NCBI GenBank assembly: GCA_031761405.1
Contig: JASEVX010000003.1
Span: forward strand, 112,144,205-112,208,204
Source of the DNA: Serripes groenlandicus
Lineage: Eukaryota > Mollusca > Bivalvia > Cardiida > Cardiidae
Direction: 5' to 3'
DNA: 64,000 nt
Part shown: positions 21,384 to 32,969 of the stretch, piece after piece
How the letters are laid out: each line of letters starts with the position of its first letter
How positions within the stretch are numbered: position 1 is the first letter of the stretch
Position numbers and translations under genes: made by a program
The notes under the pieces: model-generated
The model's database searches: none
What the model saw: the letters and a program-made list of their open reading frames with translations, nothing else
Told to the model about the DNA's origin: nothing

Positions 21384-21720
21384 TACATACATACATACAT
21401 ACATACATACATACATACATACATACATACATACATACATACATACATACAAAGACATAAATACAGATAGACATATACTCAGATAGACATACATTCAGGG
21501 ACACATGCATAAATGCTGATAGGCATACACACTGATAGGCACACGATGATAGACATATATGATGATAGACATACATAGACGCATAGACATACAGATACAT
21601 AGACAGAAAGACATACAAACACATTTACACCAACCGATAGACGGACATACATATATACATAAACATAAAGACATTCAGATAGGCATAAATTCAAAGACAC
21701 ATAAATAAATGCAGACACGA
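21384..21720. repeat. Compound ACAT satellite, right of the insertion
   Basis: (ACAT)n runs to about 21451, then the same unit as on the left ('aaagacataaatacagatagacata', 'ccaaccgatagacggacatac', 'ataaacataaagac'). The strand orientation is the same as at 10200-11251, so the satellite is interrupted and not mirrored. Confidence 0.95.
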
Positions 21721-22100
21721 AACACCCTTGAGCAGAAGAAACACGCCAACCTGTAGTATTTTGGAAAGTAGCATATATGTATACAAACACTCAATTAGGA
21801 GAAAGTACACGAGTGTGATACCCAAACGGATCGCACATGTACGTATTCCACTTTTGTTCCGCCTCGCAAACGTTTAAAAGTAGCCCGATCCTAGGTTGTT
21901 TTGGCATTTGGTGGTAAAAGAAACTCTTCTCTATCCAGCCATACCATCGGTTCGGCTTAGATCACTATATTAAAAAATATTTTCACATACCGGTCTCACA
22001 CTAGTACTAATTAACTTAAGCGTCAATTTTAAAAATCGCATTGCAAATCTTCATATAAACTTTACATATACATATAGCTGTACATATGAAAAAAAATTGT
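21721..22100. other. Unassigned intergenic DNA
   Basis: No gene or repeat recognised. Confidence 0.4.
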
Positions 22101-22116
22101 AATCACACACAAACAA

Positions 22117-22169
<53 letters not shown>

Positions 22170-22425
22170 TGGACACACACACAAACACACACAGAGACTA
22201 CCCCCCCCCCCCCACACACACACAGACACACACAGACACACACAGTCACATACACACACACACAGATACACACCCAGACACACACACACACAAACACACA
22301 CAGAGACTACCCCCCCCCCCCCCACACACACACACACACAGACACACACACAGACACACACAGTCACATACACACACAGTCACATACACAGACACACAGA
22401 CACAAACAGACACACAGACAAACAC
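22101..22425. repeat. (AC)n microsatellite with two poly-C blocks
   Basis: CA-rich tract with C runs of about 13-15 at 22201 and 22308, within a ~107 bp duplicated unit ('acacaaacacacacagagactac' followed by C run). Long Thr-His frames here are artefacts. Confidence 0.95.
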
Positions 22426-22800
22426 CACCATCAACGAGGGTTTAAATCAGTTTCGGTTGATTTTGATGGCTATGTTGTTCAATCTCAATCTCGGATTTCA
22501 CAATATTGTACCACCTATCGGGCAAAAAATATATGCTGAATATATCAGCATTATATTAATAATTAAGTATTCAAGTAAGACTATTGCAGTCAAATTCAGA
22601 TCCTGGACTGACTATTTAAACTCTGTACTCGATGTCAAGTGTTCCTCTTAAGTGATCAGATACAGGTTCATGAAAATCTCTAGTCATTCATTGATTGTAA
22701 ACATGCTCCGTCTCAAACGCACGCCGATTTGGAATCTCATATTCATTGGGTCCAGCAGTCTAACTATTGGTTAAGGACTTTCTTCTGTATGAATGGATAA
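22426..22800. other. Unassigned intergenic DNA
   Basis: A plus-strand frame continues out of the microsatellite to 22651, but it has no domain signal. Confidence 0.4.
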
Positions 22801-22805
22801 AACAG

Positions 22806-22885
22806 AATCTTATGTGAATATATATTTTTTTTTTTATTTATTTATTTATTTATTTATTTATTGGGATTTTACGCCGCTTTCTTTT
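22806..22885 (-). mobile_element. SINE tail fragment
   Basis: A (TTTA)n tail followed by 'gggattttacgccgctttct', the 3' end of the SINE family at 6103, then interrupted by T-rich sequence. Severely truncated. Confidence 0.6.
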
Positions 22886-23387
22886 TTTTTTAATCATAAT
22901 CACGTGTGAATGTGATATCTTTTTAAACAATGAAGACTCAAGCAACACGCTCGTGTGTATGTTATATTGTTAGAACAAATTAAGTATTTTGCATATGAAT
23001 TTAGAATACAACTTGTAACATCTTACAAAAATACACGTACAAACATTGCTGCAAAATGCAGCAAAGAAATTGAAGAGGAGTGAAGTGAAACCGTCTGAGG
23101 ACGAAATGTACTGGATTGGCTGGTTCCCAATTAGTCCGACTGCGATAGTAAAGTATGGGGGACCAGATGTATTATCCCAAAAACGAGAATTAACAAATTA
23201 AATTTTCAAAACATTGGAAATAATTATGAATTTCATTTTCAATAGCATCATAATGTTGTCGAACGATTTTAATTTTATAATGTCCAAGGCATTAATGTTT
23301 ATTAAATCTTAATAATAAACTTTTTCCAAAATTGCTCCATTGTCAATTTAAGGACAATGGTTTTAAAAGATACATCATTTAGGTCAA
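22886..23387. other. Unassigned intergenic DNA
   Basis: AT-rich; no gene recognised. Confidence 0.4.
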
Positions 23388-23935
23388 ATTACGCTAAATA
23401 CATCCTCGGGCCAGTAGTCCCTAAAAAAACATTGTTTTCATAGAAATGAGTGTATACCATCACCAGAATGCATTGAATATATGACATTGAGTTTAAAATC
23501 ATTGTAAACGTGTATAGGATGTACTGGAAATGATTGATTTGATAACTTTTAGTATTGTGACCTTGTTTGAAAGTGAAAGTATAAATGCTAAACACAGATT
23601 TGATCCAAAACGACGGTAACCTATCTCGCCTGGTGATTGTTTTCTTGTATGATGCATGACCCTATTACGCTAAATACATCCTCGGGCCAGTAGTCCCTAA
23701 AAAAACATTGTTTTCATAGAAATGAGTGTATACCATCACCAGAATGCATTGAATATATGACATTGAGTTTAAAATCATTGTAAACGTGTATAGGATGTAC
23801 TGGAAATGATTGATTTGATAACTTTTAGTATTGTGACCTTGTTTGAAAGTGAAAGTATAAATGCTAAACACAGATTTGATCCAAAACGACGGTAACCTAT
23901 CTCGCCTGGTGATTGTTTTCTTGTATGATGCATGA
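23388..23935. repeat. 276 bp tandem duplication
   Basis: Unit 1 (23388-23663) and unit 2 (23664-23935) are essentially identical, from 'attacgctaaatacatcctc' to 'tatgatgcatgacc'. The 68-codon minus frame inside is duplicated exactly but has no recognisable domain. Confidence 0.95.
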
Positions 23936-23963
23936 CCCCCCCCCCCCCCCCCCCCCCCCCCCC
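23936..23963. repeat. C28 homopolymer
   Basis: Twenty-eight consecutive C directly abutting the second 276 bp unit. On the minus strand this is a G28 run. Length is uncertain because sequencing of such runs is error-prone. Confidence 0.9.
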
Positions 23964-24329
23964 ATTTTCTTCGGATTATTTTAAAGCTTAGACGTAAATC
24001 TTTTCGATGGTATATGTGTTCTACATGAGAAACGCTTAGAAAGTATGACAATTGAGAGCTGAAACTGGTCGATTTACATGGAAACAAAGAAGGATTTTGT
24101 TTGTGTATTATAACCTATAGTTCGATGCGTGATTGTACCGCGCAATAACACTTGTATCGATAAGTAAAGGCTACATATATCCTCCTAGTGATGAATGAAA
24201 TACGTTTTACTGAAGCTATATATATTATATATAGTTGTTATCTATCAAATATGTCCATTATTTCCAAGTCACGAGCTATGTAACAGGATGCATGCCTTAT
24301 AACTAAATATTGAAATTAAACAATGATAC

Positions 24330-24477
24330 CTGTTTATCATATAATAAATAACTGCACCAACAACGCCTTCCATAAACAGTAACGTCCCGATTGTTATACC
24401 GACAGCTAATCCAAGAGGAAATCTAGAACATGTTTCAGTAGCGGTTGGTATAGTTGCAGTTGCAGTGTTACCAGCAA
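24330..24477 (-). CDS. IgSF receptor gene: stalk and transmembrane exon
   Basis: Minus-strand exon of 148 nt, with acceptor AG at 24478-24479 (after 'atactttc') and donor GT at 24328-24329 ('AAACAG|GTATCA'). It enters in phase 1 and leaves in phase 2. Translation gives a short Thr/Pro-rich stalk ('ATATIPTATETC'), then an unbroken hydrophobic helix ('LGLAVGITIGTLLF...VVGAVIYYMI') ending in N-R, a typical single-pass TM segment with basic stop-transfer. Phase 1 entry matches the Ig exons at 28167 and 29683, so all three belong to one type I membrane protein. Cytoplasmic exons should lie below 24330; none was recognised. Confidence 0.75.
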
Positions 24478-24499
24478 CTGAAAGTATAATTTACGGAAC

Positions 24500-24606
24500 A
24501 AATACTTTACGATGTAACAGTTACGGCCCGATAGTTTTATCGTACATGAAAAACAAGCTAGAGTACCGGTTGGTACAGTTGTAGTTCCTATGTTTGCTAG
24601 ATATAC
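24500..24606 (-). pseudogene. Decayed duplicate of the IgSF stalk/TM exon
   Basis: Minus-strand sequence matches the 24330-24477 exon in two blocks ('acaactgtaccaaccggtact' against 'gcaactataccaaccgctact', and 'tatcgggccgtaactgtta' against 'aatcgggacgttactgttt'). The stalk reads 'TTTVPTGTLAC'. The TM part has lost its hydrophobic frame. It lies about 30 bp upstream of the live exon on the same strand. Confidence 0.65.
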
Positions 24607-24619
24607 TAAGGACACTATA

Positions 24620-25280
24620 TAGTGTCCCTGGGTATACTTATGATATCACATCTTAGACAAAGCCAATATAATCTATCGAAATGATAATTAAATGGAGTTA
24701 CCCAGAAATCAGACGACCTCTGGCGATGCATACATACGATTACTTCGTGGTTAAAGGAGGAGACAACATACTTAATGGAAGGATGAAGCGACAAATGTGT
24801 AGACAATTACGGGTATATTCACGATTTTCAACCGGTATCAACAATGTAAATCAAATAATTATTGAATTTTTATTAATATTCATTTTCTAAAAGTTTAATT
24901 TGTGTCGCAAAATGTTAAAGATAAGTGAATAATTCAAGAAAATCAACGCCAACTATTAATTATACAGGACCAGAGTTGTGCGGCGTTTTCTATGTATAAG
25001 AATGTTACGTAACTCAACGAAAATTTAAACTTTATTTCAACAAAGTTTAATTATCACTTAAAACAGATACATATATTGGCACTCCAACAATGTAAGATAA
25101 ATGTAACACAAAATATCTACGTCACTTGAACTCAAGTTGTTTATAACTATGTCTCTGGAACTCACAAAGTATGAATCAAAGTCACGGTTCTCCTTGCAAT
25201 ATGCTTGTTTTCTGATGATTCATGACGTTGTTTACCCTTGTAAAATTCCATGGAGAACGTTGGTTGTCGCGGCATCAGAA
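24620..25280. other. Intronic DNA of the IgSF gene, nothing recognised
   Basis: Between the TM exon and the Ig2 exon of the minus-strand gene. No additional exon found. Confidence 0.4.
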
Positions 25281-25775
25281 AGATGGAAGAGGGCAAAAGT
25301 ACAGGCCTGATTTGAAATTTATTTTGCAAAAAGGTTCATTGGCTGACCCTCTACCGAGAACGTTTAAATTACTTTGATCCGTTTTAAAACATGGCCGCTA
25401 GGGGTGGATTTCCCCCCTTATATTTATATATAGATCTAGTGAAATTTAAAAAAATCTTCTTGCCCGATTTGAAAATAATTTGGCACAAGCATATTTTGGG
25501 TGACCCTCTGCTCAAATTATTCTGATTCATTTAGAACCATTTCCCTAGGAGAACGATTTGTTTTCTATATACATATTTAGTCAAACTTTTAAAAATCTTG
25601 TACAAACATATTGGCCTGATTTTAAAATAATTTTGCAAAAATGTTCCTTGGGGGACCCTCTTCCAAGATTGTTGAAATTATTACGATCCATTGATAAATA
25701 TGTTCACAAAGGGGCGTTGCTTGCTTTCTTTGTATGCATATCGTAAGATCATTAAAAACTGTCATTTCTATTAAA
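25281..25775. repeat. Interspersed tandem repeat with 'gaccctct' motif
   Basis: Three loosely related ~165 bp units ('gattttaaaataattttgcaaaaatgttc' type, 'tgggggaccctctt', 'aaattattacgatccattgataaat'). They are related to the array at 38380-39280. Confidence 0.6.
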
Positions 25776-27870
25776 TCAGGTGAGCGATTTAGGAACACCA
25801 TGGTCCTCATATGTATGTGTTTACATCGATCTGCCTGACCACCTATGTTCACTTGCTTTGCCATATGGTATTCCTGTCTCTCAACAGCGGCTCGTTTTCA
25901 GCGCTGATACTCTTTTTAGGAGGCATAATAGCGTCAGATTGGAACTTATTTTGGTGCTAATGTACATCATGTACAAACGGTCAAGTGACGATTCTTGAAG
26001 TCACGTGATGAGTCAGAAAGAAATATAACATATATTTTTAAAATCATTTAATCACTTGTCAGTGGCCCACTTACAATATAACACTTATTAGTCGCCGGGC
26101 AGAAGCCCGCGTCTTCTATTTTTAATAGGTTTTCGGAAATCACATGGGAGGGCGGCTTATTATTAGAAAGAAACAAATCTAGATGATTTGAACATATTAC
26201 AATTGTGGTTGTTTACGAACACTAATAAATGACACATCTAAAATGAAATAAATATTCCGATTTTTTAATGTTTGCAGTTTTTTTTATTTCACTCGCATTT
26301 AAGTTTTTTGTCTTATTTACGAAGACAAAAGTGGTCCCTTCAAGACGTGAACCAACACCCCCTAATGCAGACTCTTATGTGTCATCATTGAGGTCAATTT
26401 CGGATTCTCCTTTTAATAGCAATTTTAACTTACTAAATGTTGTTTTCATGTTCAAAGAGATGTCTTGATTTATGTAGAATTAATTTAATAATGTTAATCC
26501 ATGAATATCTAAAGTAGGAACTGTTTCTAAGCTAAATATAGACCCTATTCTGTTGTGTAGTTTCGTGACTTTTAACATCGATTTTCGCGCATGCGCATTT
26601 CGATATGAAAAAGCGAGTGATATTATTTTATTTTAGACAAGTACAAGACGAATGTTTGACGCAAAGCGTCAAAGAGAAGCCGCAATATTTCGTTGTACAT
26701 GTAGAAATAAGAAAAAAAGAACATTTTTAAATCCACAAACAATAGAACAATTTAAACTGTAGACGGTAATGCTGATATATTTCTCCTTTTGAAGACTTTT
26801 GTTTTCTTCAAATTACCTCCCTTTAAAGCAATACCAGGATATTTACCTTGTGATTCGAATAAGATTGACAAACATTGAAATTATATGAATGAATACTATT
26901 ATTTAAATAAGTAACAACAGCAAAATTAAATTTAAGCCAAGATAAATGTGTACTCATTTCGTTAATTTTTTATAGATACCCTAATGTATAGGTATGAATA
27001 TAAAATTTATAAGCAAATGTTTTCATTTCAACGTTCCTAATGTTTGAATAGACTAAGGAAAGTCAAGAATACATAAATAAATCAATGCAGTCTTTTCCGG
27101 CGACATTGATGCCTTGCATCAACTTTCTCTTGTTTTCTTTGAAATGTAAGTTTTATTTTTATTGACGACAGTTGGTCATCTGGATTTCAGTCCCTTTAAG
27201 ATAGAACTGCTTATTGCAATGTACGGATCATTATGAAATTCGTCTCCTGGTAGTGAAGTCTAGGTACTCGCCTATATACTTTTTATAAATGTTTCAGTAT
27301 ATACACTATATTGGTAAGTATTGTTTATAAAAAAAAATAACCTGGGACATAGTGAATAGCGAAACCTGTGAGTGGCGAAAGCTCTTGAATGGCTAAAGTT
27401 CTGAACAGCGACACCTCCAATGGAAAACGTAGAAAAGGGCGAAACATCTGAAAAACAAATTGTTCGTGCAAACATCTTATTGCAGACATCCTGTTTGTTA
27501 ACGTTTGGATTACCTAGGTGCTGTTTCTGTTACAACTTTATATAAAAAGGCCAACAATGTCTTTGATAAACTTGAGCTTTTCAGGGAAACGTGTCCAGAT
27601 TTGACATAAATATACTTTTTACATCAAACATTTATGTGGGATAAAATTGACTCTTTATGCTACGTTGGTAACTACTTAATTATTGAAAAACTGTTGAGGA
27701 GAAAAATATTGTCCTAGCAATTTCGTCAACACCATTATTTTTCTTCAACACAATTGCTAAATAATAATATTAATTTTTGAGTCAACAATTGTCCATAGCC
27801 TACGAATTGGATTGTCCCTTATTTCACCGCGTACCAATTATGTCAAGGAGGGTGATATATCGTTAGATAA
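25776..27870. other. Intronic DNA including copy A of a thrice-repeated segment
   Basis: 26005-26095 ('gatgagtcagaaagaaatataacat') and 27165-27640 ('gacagttggtcatctggatttcag' to 'gtccagatttgaca') match segments at 34128-35270 and 39795-41070 at roughly 75-85% by eye. The 26100-27160 interior has no counterpart. No exon seen. Confidence 0.6.
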
Positions 27871-28147
27871 GCCGTCCCACGAGAAAACCAACAGTGTGGA
27901 TTCTGCGTAAAGTATCGACCCGGGTCAGCCTAAGCATGTCGCGTAGGCTAATCCGGACAGACAATTTTCGCCTCCTGTGAACTTTCTGTTTCAAGAATAA
28001 TTACTCTATACCTCTATCCCCCTGAAAAGGAATGTGTCGACCCCGAATAGCCTGCGCGGAATCCGAGTTAATACGTTTCAATACGTCAATACGTTTCGCA
28101 GAATCCGCACTGTTGGTCATTAATATTGGTTTTCCCGTGGAACGACT
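27871..28147. mobile_element. Foldback MITE in the IgSF intron
   Basis: The ends are inverted copies: 'cccacgagaaaaccaacagt' with 'gtggattctgcg' on the left, and 'cgcagaatccgcactgttgg' then 'ggttttcccgtgg' on the right. About 277 bp, no coding capacity. A half copy sits at 37381-37490 ('tgtggactctgcgtgaagta'). Confidence 0.75.
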
Positions 28148-28166
28148 CTCATAAATATATACTAAC

Positions 28167-28574
28167 CTGGGTTGATGTAAAATGTCGGTGGATTTTGTGT
28201 CTCATATGAATTCCGTCTCGGAGGTACAACAGATATGTAGCATTGGAAAGCTAGATTGTTATCCCTACTGGCATCAAACGATGTAACATTATAACTCATT
28301 GTGGCAGTGCGGGAGTAAGTACAATCAGTGGTTCCAGAGCTTGGTGTACCGTCATCATAGTCATCTTGTAGTGGGTTGTATATGACGAAATTATCTACTG
28401 TTTCGATTTCTGAAGTTCTCTTCCATCTGATCCTGGTTGAGTTATTGCTACCAATATTAGCCGTACAAGTAAACTGAACAATATCTCCAACATTGACATC
28501 TGCTTCATCAGTGGATGTACCTTTTATAAGTTGGTTGTTCTTTCTTGCACTTAGACTGAGGTCACTAGGAAGGG
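28167..28574 (-). CDS. IgSF receptor gene: second immunoglobulin exon
   Basis: Minus-strand 408 nt exon with acceptor AG at 28575-28576 ('TTCTTCAG|CCCTTCC') and donor GT at 28165-28166 ('CCCAG|GTTAGT'). It is phase 1 at both ends, as usual for Ig-domain exons, and open throughout although no ATG-led frame reveals it. About 136 residues: it begins 'LPSDLSLSARKNN', with Ig Cys in 'VQFTCTANIG', the strand C Trp in 'RIRWKRTS', and the partner Cys in 'LAFQCYISVV'. An extra Cys lies at 'TTDCTYS'. An N-glycosylation sequon (NNST) is present. Extracellular; ligand unknown. Confidence 0.8.
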
Positions 28575-29682
28575 CTGAAGAAAAGAAAGTCGAGAATGCA
28601 ATTGCTTAACATGCTAAATTAAGAATCGTCTATTTTCCCACACGAAAGACATGGATTACTAGGAATATCTTAAATGGAGGTTAAATACAGTAAAGTATAA
28701 GGAATGAAATGAACGGAGTGAGACAAGTCATATTACGAATTAACGCGATTAATGCTAGAGAGTTATGTTTCGAATTAGACTAATGCATACTACCAATAAT
28801 GCATGCATAAACCAGCCATGTGTTCATTAAACAGTTTGAATCCACCAATCAAATTACAGCTACTATAGAGTAGCCGTAATGTAATTGGTAGTTTGACAAC
28901 CATGAGCTCCCAGCGGTTTATTCAAATGCAGGTCATGATGTACTAAATTGTCCTACCATACCTAAAACTCGGGTGAGTGCTAGTTAAAATCTGTAATCTG
29001 ATTGGTGGGCTTGGCAAGCATAGGCCCAAGTCAAGGACAATCTGAATATACCTCCCGCCTCAGAAGTTAATATTATGATGCAGCGGTTTTCTTTTGCGAT
29101 GGACTATCAATTTGGGCCAACGGAATAAAAAGTAAACTTGAAAACGCAGAATAGCACAATTACTTATGAAAAGAAATGCCAACTTGCCCTAAAATGTTAA
29201 CCGGACGCCGACGTAGTTGCCTACGCCGGGCGAGTAGTAAAGCTCTCATTATTCTTCGAATAGTCGAGCTAAAAATGGATTGAACCATAATGGACAAACG
29301 CCCACTTTAAAGACATAGATATACTATATACTGAATGAATACATATGTATTTAAGACTGGTTGAAATATAAGTGCGATGTTTATCCCTTGCATTGTAGTT
29401 GTTCAAGTAGCAATAATACATGCACTTTCATGTGAAAGATACGAAATACTATATCATAAAACAAAGATGAACCGAGAATACAAATGAAAGACGCCGTCAC
29501 CAAACAAACCATGTATTTACAGTCTTTGGTTATTTCTCACTGTATATATTACGCCGCTTTCTGCTTGGTATGTGAGTAAGCATTCATAATAACCTTTATC
29601 ACTACATAGAATATCTCAAATACTGACTGATTCAGTATCTGTTTCTGTTTCAGGTTTTCAAAAACAAAACTCTGGTACTTAC
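28575..29682. other. Intron between the two Ig exons
   Basis: No further exon apart from the relic at 29549-29625. Contains ordinary AT-rich sequence. Confidence 0.5.
29549..29625 (-). pseudogene. Partial duplicate of the Ig1 exon F-strand region
   Basis: On the minus strand this reads 'CSDKGYYEC' followed by 'LLTYQAESG', nearly repeating 'CSDKGYYEC' plus 'SLIYQDTS' of the exon at 29683-30078 (plus-strand phrase 'cattcataataacctttatc' occurs in both). It has no clear donor after it and no start of the domain. It is a fragment of a duplicated Ig exon or a vestigial alternative exon. Confidence 0.65.
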
Positions 29683-30078
29683 CATATATAGACAGTGTCT
29701 GGTTATTACTCAATGTTATGTCATTGAAGCTTGTATCTTGGTATATGAGAGAACATTCATAATAACCTTTATCGCTACACAAAATATCTGCAGTTGGCCT
29801 TGTTAACGTCAACGTACTGGATGTTGGAGTATTTGTGTCAATACCACCGGAAATGGAACTGCCTTGTGGGGCATCGTCAGTCAAGGTTGGACTTGTATTC
29901 ACAAATTGAGCAAGCGTTTCAGAGCTTGTTCCAGTCTTTCCTTTACTTAGAATCAGCATGTTGTATATGTTAGTCACACGTGTACTTGATGATATGGTAC
30001 ACATAAATGTGGTGTCTGCTGGTGATGATGTTGACAACACAACTTCAGACGGTATAATATTCATCTGCACTTGAGAAA
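29683..30078 (-). CDS. IgSF receptor gene: first visible immunoglobulin exon
   Basis: Minus-strand 396 nt exon with acceptor AG at 30079-30080 and a strong donor at 29681-29682 ('ATATG|GTAAGT'). Phase 1-1. About 132 residues: 'SQVQMNIIPSEVVLS', Ig Cys in 'TTFMCTISSS', a long loop, then 'STLTLTRPTADILCSDKGYY' with the partner Cys in 'YYEC', ending 'NQTLSIYG'. The strand C Trp is replaced by Leu/Ile ('NMLILSKG'), and a third Cys precedes GYYEC. It is V-set-like. Exons for the signal peptide must lie above 30078 and were not identified, so the gene is incomplete here. Confidence 0.8.
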
Positions 30079-30089
30079 CTATGAAAGTA

Positions 30090-30650
30090 GTGAATACGAA
30101 TAACTGATTGAAGAGTATAACATGATGTTAATGGCTATCCATGATTTTAAATTTCTGAACATGTTGCCAATAGCCACAAATATTTTCAGATACATGGCAG
30201 CTTAAGTGTCTGTATACCATGTTTTGTTCTTCTTATTAATTCTAGAAAAAAATCTTCGGTATATATTGAGAACGAATACTGAAATTGATATTCGAATATT
30301 CGTTTTACTTATTCGAATGTATTCGAATATTCGTTTTTCGAATAAAAAATCGGTATCCGATTTCAGGGTTATCCGAATACTGGTACTTTTCCATATCCTT
30401 TTTCAAATAATGGCGATTGTCCAAGTATAAGTGTATAAGCTATTGTTTACGTATATATTGCACGTTTTCAACAACAATTATACTCTCTTTTCCTCAACAG
30501 ATATATTTGAATTTCAAGTTGATGTAAATCAACAAAAAAAATCCTCTAGAAACGATAAACCGAATCACACCGTATTCTGAGCCGTATATTCATTCAGGTG
30601 TTGCATGTTTACCGAATACTATATATTAAACTAGTTAATGACGTATTGCA
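30090..30650. other. Unassigned, presumably first-intron DNA of the IgSF gene
   Basis: Contains a short 'attcgaatattcg' repeat cluster at 30290-30345. No exon recognised. Confidence 0.4.
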
Positions 30651-30654
30651 AGCA

Positions 30655-31480
30655 ATACAAAGGTCCCCTACCGGACGAGGACAGCACATTGTGTCTTTTG
30701 ACCTCTGAGTGTGACCTTGACATTTGAGGTACATGCCTGGGTATGGTGCCCGACACGCCATCGTATCATGGTGAACATGTGTGCCTAGTAACTTGGGAAT
30801 CCTATGATGCATGGTTGAGATGAGGGCCGGACAAGGTAAGTCCTATCAAACAGTTTTGATTTTGACCTTTGACCTCTAAGTGTGATCTTGACATTTGAGG
30901 TACAGGCCTGGGTTTTGTGCGCGACACGCCACATTATGATGGTGAACATGTGTGTCTAGTAACTTGGGAATTCTATGATGCATGGTTGAGATGCGGGCCG
31001 GACAAGGTACAATCCTAATAAAAGTACTAATTTTGACCTCTAAGTGTGACATTGACATTTGAGGTACAGGCCTGGGTCTTGATAGCGACACGCTGTCTCA
31101 TCATAGTGAACGTTTGTGCAAAGTTTCATGGAAATCCAATGATGCATGGTTGAGATGCGGGTCGGACAAGGTACAGTCCTATCAAACAGTACTCATTTTG
31201 ACCTTTGACATCTAAGTGTGACCTTCACATTTGAGGTGAACATGTGTGCAAAGTAACTTGGGAATCCTATGATGCATGGTTGAGACGTGAGCCGGACAAG
31301 GTACAGTCCTATCAAATAGTACTCATTTTGACCTTTGAACACTTAGTGTGACCTTGACATTTGAGGTACATGCCTTGGACTTGAGCATGGCACGCTGCCT
31401 CATCATAGTGAACGTTTGTGCCAAGTTTCATGGAAATCCTATGATGCATGACAGACAGACAGACAAACACACAGACAGAA
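30655..31480. repeat. About 170 bp tandem repeat with TGACCTTTGAC motifs
   Basis: Five units near 30700, 30875, 31040, 31200 and 31345. Each carries 'gacctttgacctctaagtgt', 'gaccttgacatttgaggtac', 'gaacatgtgtg' and 'cctatgatgcatggttgaga', then 'gccggacaaggta'. The array ends in (GACA)n. It resembles a common molluscan repeat; the repeated TGACCTTTGA resembles a nuclear-receptor half-site, but that is coincidental as far as can be seen. Confidence 0.9.
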
Positions 31481-31484
31481 CAAC

Positions 31485-31945
31485 TATTATTTCTAGTCTC
31501 TTAACTCTATAACCACAAATAAAGGACAGTTTTGGATTTATCGCTTAAATACTGAAATCAGCATGCATGTTGTTAAATATAGACGGAATTGTGTATTAAA
31601 CGTGAACACGTTATCTATTGACTTGACACGAGAGGCTAACTATGGTGGCATATTAATGCCGTAAGATAACCAGCTAATGTTTTGTACAAAATAACTGGTT
31701 ATCTAGTTAGGGTTTGCGAATTTCACTTAATAAGTAACATACTAACTGGTTAACTAGATAAGATTCGTGTTACCACTTATTTGATATTCTCGAAACGTAA
31801 GACTAAAAACAGGAATGAAAGTGCCCATAACTGCCATCAGTTACCTTTTCATGCTGTAAAATAAGACTTATACGACCATTAACGTACAACTGAAATCCTA
31901 TCTAGTTAACTACTTATTATGTCACATACGCATGTATTCGACCTA
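31485..31945. other. Unassigned intergenic DNA
   Basis: A short repeated word 'aactggttatctagtta' occurs near 31690 and 31745. Nothing else recognised. Confidence 0.4.
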
Positions 31946-31947
31946 TT

Positions 31948-32075
31948 CTTTTAACCATTTCCCTCATATGGACGCTTACTGACACTTCTGCAGCAGACGA
32001 CATTTGAAAGCATTGTGACGAAAGATGAAATTTCTCATGATGTGCAATTACTCCCTTTGCCATGATATTTTCAAC
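31948..32075. mobile_element. MITE-like hairpin element (CCCTTTCC family), partial
   Basis: 'ttaaccatttccctcatatg', 'cttctgcagcagacgacatttg', then 'gcattgtgacgaaagatgaaatttct' and 'gccatgatattttcaac'. The left half is well kept and the right end is missing. Confidence 0.7.
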
Positions 32076-32124
32076 TATATTCAATGATTTAAATGTCATT
32101 CGTATGCCTCAGTCATAGTGTCAC

Positions 32125-32965
32125 GTTTTGGCCTCCACGTTTAGCTACATTATGAAACGTGGCTACAACGTGAACAAACGTGACAAAAATTGTTGAAACG
32201 TAAAGTGGAAATTTTAATTTTGACATGTTCAAAATTCGCTCACGTTTCCCCACAACGTACTAAAACGTGGCGAGAACGTGGTACAGCGTAGTCTAGCAAA
32301 CACGAGATAGAACGTGAACATAATGCGTCCCGCCGGTTGATACGTTCTGTTGCGTTTGGTGACACGTTTTGCTGCGCTATGCTACGTTGTGGCCTCGTTG
32401 CTACCACGTTCCTCGTGCCGCGCTATGCCACGCTGTATCACGCTATAATATGCTGTAACACGTTGTACTACGTTATGAGCTGCGTTATGCTACGGTGTTT
32501 TACGTTGTACGACGTTATGCTACGTTTCTGTTATGTTGTGCTACGATTTGGTACGTTGTGCTACGGAATATATATGATACGTTCTGTCGCGCCAATGGAT
32601 TGTAATAATTGCAACAGTCTTGGTAGAGGGACATCATTGCGTGGCGCGTTTTAACTGAACGTGGTTGCAACGTGGCGGCAACATGGTTGCAACGTGGTGG
32701 CAACGTGGCGGCAGTGAGGCATAACGAAGGACAGCGTGGAACAACGTAACGACAACGAGGCGACAGCGAGACATAACCCGACTTTGATATTCGTTGTCAC
32801 ATTTTAATTTGTTCCACAGCTGGAATACAACGAAGCGACATCGTGGCTAGCACGTGGCTAGGACATGGCAACAACGTGGCACATCGTAGCACCCGGCTAT
32901 CATGGGTGTGAGTTACGGGGCACAACGGCGAGGCCAAAACGTGACACAATGACTGGGGCATAAAT
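32125..32965. repeat. ACGT-rich short-period array with a strand switch
   Basis: Ten-to-twelve-base units built on 'acgt'. From 32330 to 32580 they read 'gctacgttgt' or 'tatgctacg'; from 32650 to 32960 they read 'gcaacgtggc', the opposite sense. The two halves are loosely inverted around about 32615. Small frames here are artefacts. Confidence 0.75.
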
Positions 32966-32969
32966 GGTT

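Noticed and set aside
30206..30430. 74-codon plus frame
   Set aside because: Made of a local 'attcgaatattcg' repeat; no domain and no splice context.
30655..31455. Nuclear receptor binding cluster (TGACCTTTGA words)
   Set aside because: The words are part of a widespread interspersed tandem repeat; nothing links them to a promoter here.
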